A stretch of 64,000 nt of DNA from Citrobacter freundii (GTDB taxonomy: Bacteria; Pseudomonadota; Gammaproteobacteria; Enterobacterales; Enterobacteriaceae), in assembly GCF_029717145.1 (NCBI RefSeq), contig NZ_CP099222.1, forward strand, positions 3,782,001-3,846,000, in the 5' to 3' direction. The notes beneath the pieces are model-generated. The model was not told the DNA's origin. It saw only the letters and a list, made by a program, of their open reading frames with translations, and made no database searches. Below are positions 8,786 through 17,656 of the stretch, piece after piece. Numbering within the stretch: position 1 is the first letter of the stretch; the number at the start of each line of letters is the position of its first letter. The position numbers and the translations under genes were made by a program.

Positions 8786-10843
8786 TCAGCGACTCTGCTT
8801 TCTCAACAAATAGATAAAGTACGGCGCACCAATAAACGTCGACAGTAATCCCGCCGGGATCTGATACGGAAACAGCACCATTCGCCCGCACCAGTCGGCA
8901 AACACCAGCAACACGCCTCCCGCCAGCGCCGAGATGACCATATGCGGCATCGTGCGCCGGAAACCTAACATCCGCGCAATATGCGGTGCCATAAGCCCAA
9001 CAAAGCTCAGCGGCCCGATGGTCATGGTGGCTGTCGCCGTCAGACCCGCAGCCAACATCAGTAACGCCACGCGCGACGGCGTCAATGCGATACCCACCGC
9101 CCGCGCAGTTTCTCCGCCCAGCGGTAAAATCGTTAACCAGCGACGGCACAGCGGCGTAACCGCCAGCAGAATCACCATCACGATCCCGGTCCGCAGCACC
9201 TGTTCGCCAGTGGCGTTGTAGGTCGAGCCGGAGATCCAGGTCAGCACGCTTGCCATCCGCGGATCGCCGCTGGCCTGCAACATCATCAGCAGCATCGTGA
9301 ACGCGGTGCTGAGCGCCATCCCCGCCAGCAGCATGCGTTGCGGCGAGAAGCCGCCGCGCCCGGCGGCAATCATAATAATCAGCAGCGTTACCGCCGCCCC
9401 GAGACTTCCGGCGGGCAGCAGCCAGCCAAACGCATCACCCGGTACGAGGAACAGCATCAACACCACGCCAAACGCGGCGCCGGAGCTAATCCCAAGGACT
9501 TCCGGACTGGCCATCGGGTTACCGGTCAGGCGCTGAATAATACAGCCCGCCACCGCCAGCATCACCCCGGCAATCATCGCCGCCAGAATACGCGGCCAGC
9601 GCCAGGGCATCAGTTCATCCAGCATTGCGCCGCTGGCCCAGGTCCAACCGTGGGCATCACGACCAAACGAGAGCGCCACAACGGCAGTCAGTAGCAATAT
9701 CGCCCCACCCGCCAGCGCGAACATCAGCACGTTCTGACGTTCTGCTGCCACGTGGTTATTGGCATTCATATCCGGCGCGCTCATGCTGCGCAGGCGCGGC
9801 AGCAGCCACAGCAGCAGCGGCGCACCAATCAACGCGGTCACCGAACCGGTGGAGACTTCCATCCACACGCGGGTCAACCACAGAATAATTTGATCGGAAA
9901 CCCAGAGGATCAGGGCCCCAATCAGCGGGGCCAGCATCAGGCGCGCCAGCAAACGCCGTGCGCCGAGCATTTTCGCCAGCAGCGGGGCAAACAGGCCGAT
10001 AAAGCCGATAATCCCCACCGCGTTAACCAGCAAGGCACTGAGCACAATCGCCAGCGTTAACGCCGCCAAACGCGCTAGCGACAGCGCCAGCCCGAGATTA
10101 CGCGCTACCCCGTCATCCAGCCCCATCAGCATCATTGGACGCAGTAACAGCAGGGTCAGCATCACGCCACCCAGCAGCTGTGGCCACAGACGCTGCACGC
10201 CGTTCCAGTCGGTTTGGGTGAGCGTCCCGCTGCTCCACATAAACATGCTTTGCAGCTGATCGTGGTGGAAGAGGACCATCAGCTGGTTAATCGCACCGCA
10301 GTACAGGCTGACCACCAGACCAGCGAGGATCAGCGTCACAGGTGACAAACGCTTGCCCCAGGCAACGCCAAACACCAGCGCCCCGACGATACACGCCCCA
10401 GCCAGCGCTGCGAATTGCGTGGTCAACGCGTCGGGAATGGCCCACAGCGTGGTGACCGTAATGCCCAGCTGCGCACCGGTTGCCACACCCAGCGTGGTCG
10501 GCTCCGCCAGCGGGTTACGTAACACCTGCTGAAACAGCACGCCAACCAGGCCCAATCCGGCACCGACCAGTAACGCAATCGCCAGTCGTGGCAGCAGGCT
10601 GTAATGGAAAACCATCTGTCCGATGGCGTCGATATTCGGTGACCAGATAGCCTGCTGCCACTGGTCACGCGGCAGGGCAATGGAGAAGTTAATCCAGGTC
10701 AGCCAGATCGCAACAATAAACAGCACCACCAGCAGCAACGCCGGATGGCGGCTTCGTCTTATCCAGCCAACAACGCGCCCGAACCGTAGGCCGGATAAGG
10801 CGCTTTTAGCGTCGCCATCCGGCATTTCAAGTTTCCTGCTCAC
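8786..10843 (-). CDS. fhuB: Ferric hydroxamate ABC permease FhuB with REP-encoded N-terminal extension
   Basis: FhuB is the inner-membrane permease that imports ferrichrome-type siderophores with FhuC and FhuD. It is a tandem duplication of a FecCD-type domain (about 20 helices). From the GTG at 10843, which overlaps the fhuD stop as GTGA and has GGGAGG 6-7 nt upstream, the protein is 685 residues, against 660 in E. coli. The extra about 25 residues lie between MSRKL and PALLL and are encoded by a two-REP BIME (10740-10825). The remainder aligns colinearly with E. coli FhuB, including the repeated GxxLGxxGxxxQxxxRNPLAxP and GNPMASPEVLG motifs. The added segment is basic (RFGRVVGWIRRSRH) and would sit in the cytoplasm before helix 1. 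An ATG at 10825 is an alternative start. Confidence 0.95.
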   Translation of the reverse strand: MSRKLEMPDGDAKSALSGLRFGRVVGWIRRSRHPALLLVVLFIVAIWLTWINFSIALPRDQWQQAIWSPNIDAIGQMVFHYSLLPRLAIALLVGAGLGLVGVLFQQVLRNPLAEPTTLGVATGAQLGITVTTLWAIPDALTTQFAALAGACIVGALVFGVAWGKRLSPVTLILAGLVVSLYCGAINQLMVLFHHDQLQSMFMWSSGTLTQTDWNGVQRLWPQLLGGVMLTLLLLRPMMLMGLDDGVARNLGLALSLARLAALTLAIVLSALLVNAVGIIGFIGLFAPLLAKMLGARRLLARLMLAPLIGALILWVSDQIILWLTRVWMEVSTGSVTALIGAPLLLWLLPRLRSMSAPDMNANNHVAAERQNVLMFALAGGAILLLTAVVALSFGRDAHGWTWASGAMLDELMPWRWPRILAAMIAGVMLAVAGCIIQRLTGNPMASPEVLGISSGAAFGVVLMLFLVPGDAFGWLLPAGSLGAAVTLLIIMIAAGRGGFSPQRMLLAGMALSTAFTMLLMMLQASGDPRMASVLTWISGSTYNATGEQVLRTGIVMVILLAVTPLCRRWLTILPLGGETARAVGIALTPSRVALLMLAAGLTATATMTIGPLSFVGLMAPHIARMLGFRRTMPHMVISALAGGVLLVFADWCGRMVLFPYQIPAGLLSTFIGAPYFIYLLRKQSR
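10740..10825. repeat. BIME (two inverted REPs) inside the fhuB coding sequence
   Basis: REP A spans 10740-10768 (GCCGGATGGCGGCTTCGTC...) and REP B 10786-10825 (GTAGGCCGGATAAGGCGC...GCCATCCGGCAT), with a 17-bp spacer. Both lie downstream of the GTG start of fhuB and are translated without a stop. REPs are normally extragenic. Confidence 0.9.
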
Positions 10844-11727
10844 GCTTTGCCTCCCAGCGCAGTGTCCAGAATGCGGGCAAAATGCATCGCCGACAGCGTG
10901 GCGCCATAAAACCAGACCGCGGGTACCCGCTGAAAGCGACCGGCGCGAACAAACGGCATCGCCTGCCACAGCGGCGTGGACATCAGCGCGTCCATTTCTT
11001 TATCGTTACCATGATCGAAGCACAGCACATCAACATCTTTATACGCGGCAAGCCGGTCAATCCCCACGGCAGTGCTGCCCCAGAAGTTGGTTTCTCCCTG
11101 CCAGGCGTTAGGGATCCCGTATTCGTCCAGCACGTCCTGGAACAAACTGTTCGGGCCAAATACCAGCATATGCCGCGAATCAAGCAGGGATGTCAGGAGC
11201 ACGGGACGCGCGCCGCGGTGAATAAAGCGCGGTTTCAGGCTGGCAATCACGGTATCGTATTGCACCAGATGACGTTCAGCAGCCGTTTGCAGATTCAGCA
11301 GTTGCGCCATCTCCTGCAACGACTGGCGAGCGACCGCCAGCGGTTTTTTGCCGTCGCTGAAGCTAAATCCGCGACCCGGCGCAATGCGCGCCAGTTTTTC
11401 TGGCGCGGGGCCATAGCCTGCCGACCAGACCATAAACGAGGGTTTCATTTCGGTCAGCAGTTCGAGATTGGGTTCTGTGCGTAACCCGACGTCAATCACC
11501 GAGTCCGGCAACGGGGGTTGATTGACCCACAGCCTGTAGTTAGGAACATCGGCGACGCCATAGGGGGTGATTCCCAGCGCCAGCAACAGTTCTACCGGCA
11601 ACCATTCCAGTGCCACAATACGTTTTGGATCAACCGCCGCCTGCGCCGAATTCATCTGCCAGAGCAGCGGTGACAGCGCCATCGCCGTTAATAAACGTCG
11701 GCGGGTGATATGATGTAATCCGACCAT
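10840..11727 (-). CDS. fhuD: Ferric hydroxamate periplasmic binding protein FhuD
   Basis: FhuD binds ferrichrome, coprogen, aerobactin and ferrioxamine in the periplasm and passes them to FhuBC. 295 residues (E. coli 296). The N-terminus carries a TRRRLLTAMA segment followed by a hydrophobic stretch and an AQA cleavage region, a Tat-type signal peptide. The binding fold starts with RIVALEWLPVELLLALG. It starts one base inside the fhuC stop region (11727 shared) and its stop overlaps the fhuB GTG start (GTGA), so fhuCDB are translationally coupled. Confidence 0.97.
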   Translation of the reverse strand: MVGLHHITRRRLLTAMALSPLLWQMNSAQAAVDPKRIVALEWLPVELLLALGITPYGVADVPNYRLWVNQPPLPDSVIDVGLRTEPNLELLTEMKPSFMVWSAGYGPAPEKLARIAPGRGFSFSDGKKPLAVARQSLQEMAQLLNLQTAAERHLVQYDTVIASLKPRFIHRGARPVLLTSLLDSRHMLVFGPNSLFQDVLDEYGIPNAWQGETNFWGSTAVGIDRLAAYKDVDVLCFDHGNDKEMDALMSTPLWQAMPFVRAGRFQRVPAVWFYGATLSAMHFARILDTALGGKA

Positions 11728-12524
11728 TAATAGACAAAACTCACGGGTGCGGCACCGCCCGGATGCGGCAAAATGCCCATCGGGATGCCATAAATCAGTT
11801 CCAGGGTTTCACTGCGCATCAGCTCCGCGGGCGTTCCCTGAGCAATCATTTCGCCACCGCGTAGCGCCACCAGATAATCGCAGTAACGGGCCGCCATATT
11901 GATATCATGCAGTACGGCGATCACCGTCAGTCCGCGCTGCTGGCTTAAGCGGTGCACCAGCGCCAGTACATCAACCTGATGCGCGATATCCAGCGCCGAA
12001 GTCGGTTCGTCAAGCAGCAGGCAGCGACTGTCCTGCGCCACCAGCATGGCGATCCACGCGCGCTGACGCTCGCCGCCTGACAGGCTATCAACCAGTCGAT
12101 GCGCCAGCGGCTTTAACCCCACAAGCGTGATCGCCTCTTCCACTTTTTCTCTGTCAGCCACGCCAAAGCGTCCCAACGCGCCGTGCCACGGATAGCGACC
12201 AATCGCCACCAGTTCACGCACCGTCATCCCTTCCGCCTGCGGCAACTGTTGCGGTAAATAGGCGACCTTACGGGCAAATGCTTTACTGTTCCAGCTCTCC
12301 AGCGGCTGCTCGTCGAGCAGGATTTCGCCGTCTGACGGCGGCTGATGACGTCCGAGCATTTTCAATAAGGTTGATTTACCGGAGCCGTTATGACCGATAA
12401 GACCGGTCACTTTTCCCACGGGAAACGTTAACGAGAGGGGATGTAAAAGCGTGCGGCCAGGCACACGAAAGGAGACGTTACTTAACGCAAAAGTGGTGTC
12501 GGGATGGGATCTGTTTTCCTGCAT
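11727..12524 (-). CDS. fhuC: Ferric hydroxamate ABC transporter ATPase FhuC
   Basis: FhuC is the cytoplasmic ATPase powering FhuB. 265 residues from MQENRSHPD, the E. coli length. The motifs run in order: Walker A GHNGSGKST, Q-loop in LPQQLPQ, signature LSGGERQ, Walker B CLLLDEP, and the switch histidine in VLHDIN. An in-frame upstream ATG would add about 40 unrelated residues reaching back into fhuA, so the start at 12524 is preferred; it lies 47 bp after the fhuA stop. Confidence 0.97.
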   Translation of the reverse strand: MQENRSHPDTTFALSNVSFRVPGRTLLHPLSLTFPVGKVTGLIGHNGSGKSTLLKMLGRHQPPSDGEILLDEQPLESWNSKAFARKVAYLPQQLPQAEGMTVRELVAIGRYPWHGALGRFGVADREKVEEAITLVGLKPLAHRLVDSLSGGERQRAWIAMLVAQDSRCLLLDEPTSALDIAHQVDVLALVHRLSQQRGLTVIAVLHDINMAARYCDYLVALRGGEMIAQGTPAELMRSETLELIYGIPMGILPHPGGAAPVSFVY

Positions 12525-12571
12525 AGCGGCCAACTTGTAAAACGGGCACGCAAAGCGTGCCCAAAGAGAAA

Positions 12572-14761
12572 TTAGAAACGGAAGGTTGCAGTTGCAACGA
12601 CCTGACGTTCCGCGCCCCAGAAGCAGCCATAGGTCTGGAAGCAACTGGCGACATATTCACGGTCAAGCAAGTTGTTAACGTTAACCGCAATGCTAGAGCC
12701 AGCCATACCGAAACGTGCTAAATCGTATTTTACAACAGCATCCATAACTGCTGCGCTACCCACTTTAAAGGTGTTTGCTGGATCACCGTAGCTGGAGCCA
12801 ATAAAGCGGCCGCCGGTGCCCAGGGTCAAGCCAGATAACGGACCTTCATAGAAGGTGTAATCTCCCCACAGAGAAGCCATTTGTTCTGGCACCTGCTCAG
12901 GCGTATTCCCCTTAAGCTTGGTATCTTTCGTGTATTCCGCATCAGTATAGGTGTAAGAAGCCGTCATATTGATATTTGCGGTAAGTGCCGCTTTGGCTTC
13001 CAGTTCAACACCACGCGCGCGAATTTCACCTGCAGGAACCTGAGCCAGCGGATTATTAGGATCAGCAGTCAGGTTATTGGTTTTCGTCAGCTGATAAACC
13101 GCCCCGGTTACGACAATCGGCAGATCTTTCGGTACATACTTAATCCCGGCTTCATACTGCTCGCCTTTCGAAGGCTCGTAAGAAACGCGTGGAACGCTCC
13201 ACAGGTCAAATGAACTCGGTTCAAACGACTGGCTGTAGCTGATATACGGCGTAATACCATTATCAAACAGATAGTTTACACCGCCGCGCCAGGTGAACTG
13301 ATGATCATTACGCTCAATGTATCCTTCTGTTGGCGTATAAGAGTTCTGACGTATCGTTGTGGCTTGCTGAGACCAGTCGTAGCGACCACCGAGGGTAAAC
13401 ACCCACTTATTCCACTCAGCCTGATCCTGAACGTAGATACCGGTCTGTTTGGTTTCATTCATCTGATACGGTTCGGTATCACCGAATGCAAAATACTCAG
13501 GGTCGTAGTTGCCGTTAAGATCAATCGGTGGCGCACTACCAAAAGCAGCATTGATATCATTACGCATGCGCATGAAATCAACACCGGTTAACAACGTGTG
13601 TTCAACAGCACCAGTTGCGAATTTGCTTTCCAGTTGTGTATCGACACTGAAGTTTTGCAGGCGCTCATCATCCACGACCGTCCCACGGTTCAATGTATGT
13701 CCATCGGAAGCAATCCCGGTACCGTACACACTCTGCTGCGACGTCTTCATTTCAGTAAAGCGCAGGTTCTGGCGAACGGTGAAGGTATCGTTAAAGCCAT
13801 GCTCGAAGCTGTATCCCACCATTTTCTGATTGCGGGAATAGGTGTTGTTTGAAGCACCTTCATTGAAATCGGTCGGCAAACGCTTGCCATTTGGCAGAGG
13901 CTCAACGGTACCTTCTTTCGGTAACCAACCGTAGTAACCCGTTTCTGGTTCGTTCTGGAAATAGGACAGGAACGTAAAGTTGGTTTTGTCATCCGGACGC
14001 CAGGAGAAGGACGGAGCGATCGTGTAACGCTGCGATTCGGACCCTTTCTGCTGCTCGTTTGTTGAGCGCGCCAGCCCGGTTAAACGGTAGGAAAACTCAC
14101 CGTTGTCATCCAGCGCATCGCTAAAGTCAAAACCGGTCTGGAACAAATTGTCCGACCCCATTTTGAACTGAATTTCTTTTAGTGGCTCGGTGGTCGGGCG
14201 CTTGCTGACCATAGAGATAATGCCACCAGGGTTGCTCTTACCGTAGAGTACAGACGTTGGGCCACGCATCAACTCAACACGCTCAAGCATGTAAGGATCA
14301 ATAACCGCATCGTTGTAGAAGTTACCCTGCAATTTCAGTCCATCCAGATAGTTATTCTGGCTCAGACCGACGGAAGAGAACCCACGGATAATAACAAAAT
14401 CATAGGTGTTAGATGCACCACGACTGTTAACAGTAACACCTGGCGTATAGCCCAGTGCTTCTTTCACTGACTGGAATTGATGCATTTGCATCTCTTCGTT
14501 GGTCACGACCGAAACAGACTGTGGGGTCTTTTCGATAGGCGTATCAGTCTTGGTTGCCGTGGCGGAACGCTTGGCAGCGATGGTTGGAGCAGGTCCCCAT
14601 GCGCTTTCTTGTGCGGCGGGTGCTGCGGTGACAGTGATGGTTTCTTCTTTTGGTTCAACCGCCGCCTGTGCATAGACAGACATGCCGCTAACCGCTGTGG
14701 CTACCAGCACTGCCATTTTACGCAGCGAGGAATTTGGCTGAGCAGTTTTATAACGCGCCAT
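12572..14761 (-). CDS. fhuA: Outer-membrane ferrichrome receptor FhuA with shortened loop 4
   Basis: FhuA is a TonB-dependent 22-strand barrel that imports ferrichrome; in E. coli it is also the receptor for phages T1, T5 and phi80 and for colicin M and microcin J25. The signal peptide ends at about residue 33 (VYAQA) and the TonB box is EETITVTA at about 39-46. The plug domain follows (TDTPIEKTPQSVSVV; VIIRGF; MRGPTSVLYG), and the C-terminus ends in FRF. It is 729 residues versus 747 in E. coli. The main deficit is in surface loop 4, residues 348-361, where about 17 residues and both loop cysteines are missing. First gene of the fhuACDB operon, behind a Fur-box region. Confidence 0.97.
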   Translation of the reverse strand: MARYKTAQPNSSLRKMAVLVATAVSGMSVYAQAAVEPKEETITVTAAPAAQESAWGPAPTIAAKRSATATKTDTPIEKTPQSVSVVTNEEMQMHQFQSVKEALGYTPGVTVNSRGASNTYDFVIIRGFSSVGLSQNNYLDGLKLQGNFYNDAVIDPYMLERVELMRGPTSVLYGKSNPGGIISMVSKRPTTEPLKEIQFKMGSDNLFQTGFDFSDALDDNGEFSYRLTGLARSTNEQQKGSESQRYTIAPSFSWRPDDKTNFTFLSYFQNEPETGYYGWLPKEGTVEPLPNGKRLPTDFNEGASNNTYSRNQKMVGYSFEHGFNDTFTVRQNLRFTEMKTSQQSVYGTGIASDGHTLNRGTVVDDERLQNFSVDTQLESKFATGAVEHTLLTGVDFMRMRNDINAAFGSAPPIDLNGNYDPEYFAFGDTEPYQMNETKQTGIYVQDQAEWNKWVFTLGGRYDWSQQATTIRQNSYTPTEGYIERNDHQFTWRGGVNYLFDNGITPYISYSQSFEPSSFDLWSVPRVSYEPSKGEQYEAGIKYVPKDLPIVVTGAVYQLTKTNNLTADPNNPLAQVPAGEIRARGVELEAKAALTANINMTASYTYTDAEYTKDTKLKGNTPEQVPEQMASLWGDYTFYEGPLSGLTLGTGGRFIGSSYGDPANTFKVGSAAVMDAVVKYDLARFGMAGSSIAVNVNNLLDREYVASCFQTYGCFWGAERQVVATATFRF

Positions 14762-14782
14762 TGGTATATCTCTGATGAAAGT

Positions 14783-14816
14783 GAATGATAACGTAAACGA
14801 GAATTATTATTATAAC
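14783..14816 (-). promoter_or_regulatory. Fur box / fhuA promoter region
   Basis: The stretch upstream of fhuA is built from overlapping hexamers of the Fur type (plus strand GAATGATAACG and GAGAATTATTATTATAAC), closely resembling the iron-box region upstream of E. coli fhuA. It would make the fhu operon iron-repressed. Exact boundaries are my reading, not computed. Confidence 0.7.
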
Positions 14817-14962
14817 GGCAGCATAATATTCGAAACGCTGGCGAGATAGCAAGCGATACACATCCCTACTAAAACTGAGGGGTCAAGAAATAACCAGATG
14901 AAAAGAAAGGGTTAATGAATTACGCTGAAATGTTGTTTGGTCGGAGTCTGGGATGAGAAAAG

Positions 14963-14986
14963 AAAAACCCGCCGAAGCGGGTTTTG
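14963..14986 (-). terminator. rho-independent terminator of mrcB
   Basis: AAAACCCGC (14964-14972) pairs with GCGGGTTTT (14977-14985) around a 4-nt loop, 8 bp after the mrcB stop. Read on the minus strand it is followed by T-rich sequence (TCTTTTCTC). It separates mrcB from the fhuA promoter. Confidence 0.85.
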
Positions 14987-14993
14987 GGAGAGA

Positions 14994-17531
14994 TTAGTTA
15001 CTGCCAAACATATCTTTGATCCAGCCTGCGACACCGTCGCCGTCTTTCTTCTCTTGCTGCGGCGGTTGTTGCTGTTGCTGCTGTTGAGGCTGCTGCGGCG
15101 GCGTTGACTGATCAAACGGATTGCCAGACTGTTGCAGCATCTCACCTTGCTGACACAGCGAATCCGGATCGCTGGTCCACACCGGGAGCGTACGCATCCC
15201 GCCGCTGCACACGAAGTTGCCGTCGTAATCCACGCCCATGTCGACAATATCTTCCGGCGGCGTCAGCGTTAATGGCGTTGGCGTCTGGTTTGCCAGATAG
15301 CGCTGGTAAATCGACATCGCCCCGCTCGCACCGTACAACTTGGTAGGCTGGTTGTTATCGCGACCCACCCAGGTAATGGTCACCTGACTGCCGTCAATAC
15401 CGGCGAACCAGGTATCAACGTTGTTGTTGGTGGTCCCGGTTTTCCCCGCCAGATGCAGCCCCGGATACTTCGCGCCAAGCTGACGGCCGGTACCGCGTTG
15501 CACCACCTGCTGCATGGTCCACAGCGTCATGTACGCGGCCTGTGCTGGCACAGCGCGTTCGGCCTGCGGGAAGCTTTGATACAACACCGTACCGTCTTCG
15601 GCAATTACCGAGCGCAACGCTGATAACGGCGCGCGGTTACCGCCGCTGGCGATGGTCTGGAACGCCTGCGCCACTTCAATTGGCGTCAGGTTCAATGCCC
15701 CCAGCAGCATAGCTGGCACCGGGTGCAGCTGATCTTTCGGCGCGCCCAGTTTTTCCCAGGTCTCGGTGACCGCTGGCAGCCCCAGCGCCATGCCCAGATT
15801 GACGGTCGGCACGTTCATGGAACGGGTTAACGCATCTACCAGCATCACTTTACCGCTTTCGCTGTAGCGACGGTCATCGTTCTGCGGGGACCACACCTGA
15901 CCGTTTGGCTGACGCAGCGCAATCGGCGCATCGGCAATCCAGGTATTGAGGCGGTACAGCTTCGGCTGGCTCAGGGCGGTCAGATAGGTCGCGGGCTTCG
16001 CCAGAGAACCAATTGAACGACGCGCCTGCATAGCACGGTTGTAACCTGCGAACTGCGGCTCCGACCCACCGACCATGGCGCGAACCTCACCACTAAAGCG
16101 GTCCACTACCACAATCGCCGTTTCCAGATCGCTCAGCTTACGCTGTTTCTTCAGCACCGGAATGCCTTCCACCGCCGCTTTTTCTGCGGCGTCCTGCGCC
16201 ACGGAATCAAAGGTGGTGAAAATCTTCACGCCGGAAAGGTCTTTAACTTTGTCGCCCAGCTTAGCCTGTAGCTCCTGACGCACCATCTGCATAAACGCGG
16301 GCTGTGGAGAGATCACCCCACCGCGCGGCTGCACGCCTAGCGGACGCGCGCTCAGCATTTCATACAGTTCCTGGTCGATAATCTGCTGCTGTTGCAGAAG
16401 ACGCAGCACCAGGTTACGTCGCTCCAGCGCCAGTTTCGGGTTACGCCACGGGTTGTAGATTGACGCCCCTTTCACCATCCCCACCAACAGCGCCTGCTGA
16501 TCGAGGCTCAACTCTTCAACCGGACGGCCAAAGTAATACAGGCTCGCCAGCGGGAAGCCGCGGATCTCGTTGTCGCCGCTCTGGCCGAGATAGACTTCGT
16601 TCATGTACAGCTCAAGGATCCTGTCCTTGCTGTAACGGGCATCCATCAACACGGCCATGTACGCTTCGTTGGCTTTACGCCAGTAAGAACGTTCGCTGGA
16701 GAGGAACAGGTTTTTCACCAGCTGCTGGGTCAGCGTACTGGCGCCCTGCACCGTGCGGCCTGCCGTCAGGTTCGCCAGCACCGCACGACCAATGGAATAC
16801 AAGCTAATGCCGTCATGCTCGTAGAAATGACGATCTTCGGTTGCCAGCAGCGTGTCCACCAGCAGATCCGGGAAACCGCTACGCGCCACGAACAGACGCT
16901 GCTCGCCATTTGCCGAAGAGAGCATGGTGATCAGGCGTGGATCGAGACGGAAGAAACCGAACTGACGGTTGTTATCCAGATTCTCGATGGTGTCCAGATG
17001 ATCGCCGTCAAAGGTCAGACGCGCACGCACCTGCCCTTCTTTACTGTCCGGGAAGTCAAACGGACGACGGATCATCTCAATGCTGTTCGCCTGCACGGTA
17101 AACTCACCGGGCCGCGTCATCTTCGAGACCTGACGATACTGCGTAGCCTCCAGCAGCTTCACCATCTCTTTTTTGCCGATGGGCATTTCTGGCTCGAGGT
17201 TAACCATCCGGCCATACACGGCCGCAGGCAGCTGCCAGACTTTGCCATCAATACGGCTACGGATTTTTTGATCCAGATAGACGCCGTAAATGGCAATCAG
17301 CACCAAAAAGACAATCGACAGTTTTACCAGCAGCCAGAACCAGCCGCGTTTACCACGAGGCTTACGCCCTTTGCCTTTACCTTTACGCGGCATCGGTTCT
17401 TCATCCTCATAGTCATCATCATAATCGTCGTCATACTCATCATCTCTGAGCTGACGACGGCTCACCTTTTGTTTCGCCGGACGCGTCGGTTTCCCTTTAC
17501 GTCCAATTGGCTCGCGGTCATTCCCCGCCAT
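14994..17531 (-). CDS. mrcB: Bifunctional peptidoglycan glycosyltransferase/transpeptidase PBP1B
   Basis: PBP1B polymerises lipid II and cross-links peptidoglycan, activated by LpoB. 845 residues from MAGNDREP (E. coli 844). Order: acidic and basic cytoplasmic tail, transmembrane helix (about 65-87), UB2H domain, glycosyltransferase with catalytic Glu in [12 protein letters not shown], and transpeptidase with the active Ser in GSLAKP and the KTGTTNNN motif. The internal MPRKGKGKG is the equivalent of the shorter gamma-form start. The C-terminus has a glutamine/proline-rich run (about residues 813-833) longer in uninterrupted Q than I remember in E. coli. An ATG 18 bp upstream (MLRRKS) is less likely. 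Confidence 0.97.
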   Translation of the reverse strand: MAGNDREPIGRKGKPTRPAKQKVSRRQLRDDEYDDDYDDDYEDEEPMPRKGKGKGRKPRGKRGWFWLLVKLSIVFLVLIAIYGVYLDQKIRSRIDGKVWQLPAAVYGRMVNLEPEMPIGKKEMVKLLEATQYRQVSKMTRPGEFTVQANSIEMIRRPFDFPDSKEGQVRARLTFDGDHLDTIENLDNNRQFGFFRLDPRLITMLSSANGEQRLFVARSGFPDLLVDTLLATEDRHFYEHDGISLYSIGRAVLANLTAGRTVQGASTLTQQLVKNLFLSSERSYWRKANEAYMAVLMDARYSKDRILELYMNEVYLGQSGDNEIRGFPLASLYYFGRPVEELSLDQQALLVGMVKGASIYNPWRNPKLALERRNLVLRLLQQQQIIDQELYEMLSARPLGVQPRGGVISPQPAFMQMVRQELQAKLGDKVKDLSGVKIFTTFDSVAQDAAEKAAVEGIPVLKKQRKLSDLETAIVVVDRFSGEVRAMVGGSEPQFAGYNRAMQARRSIGSLAKPATYLTALSQPKLYRLNTWIADAPIALRQPNGQVWSPQNDDRRYSESGKVMLVDALTRSMNVPTVNLGMALGLPAVTETWEKLGAPKDQLHPVPAMLLGALNLTPIEVAQAFQTIASGGNRAPLSALRSVIAEDGTVLYQSFPQAERAVPAQAAYMTLWTMQQVVQRGTGRQLGAKYPGLHLAGKTGTTNNNVDTWFAGIDGSQVTITWVGRDNNQPTKLYGASGAMSIYQRYLANQTPTPLTLTPPEDIVDMGVDYDGNFVCSGGMRTLPVWTSDPDSLCQQGEMLQQSGNPFDQSTPPQQPQQQQQQQPPQQEKKDGDGVAGWIKDMFGSN

Positions 17532-17617
17532 GCTTTTTCTCCGCAACATTCAGGCGCAAAGACCTGATTCTCTGTTCTTCCGTCAAGCGACAGAAGAAGA
17601 AATCTCTCAATTTTTTT

Positions 17618-17647
17618 GCCTGATGGCGCTTCGCTTATCAGGCCTAC
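17618..17647. repeat. Single REP element between mrcB and hrpB
   Basis: GCCTGATGGCGCTTCGCTTATCAGGCCTAC is a complete REP-type palindrome, preceded by a T7 run. It lies in the 125-bp gap after hrpB and before mrcB, both on the minus strand. Confidence 0.85.
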
Positions 17648-17656
17648 CACTACAAC

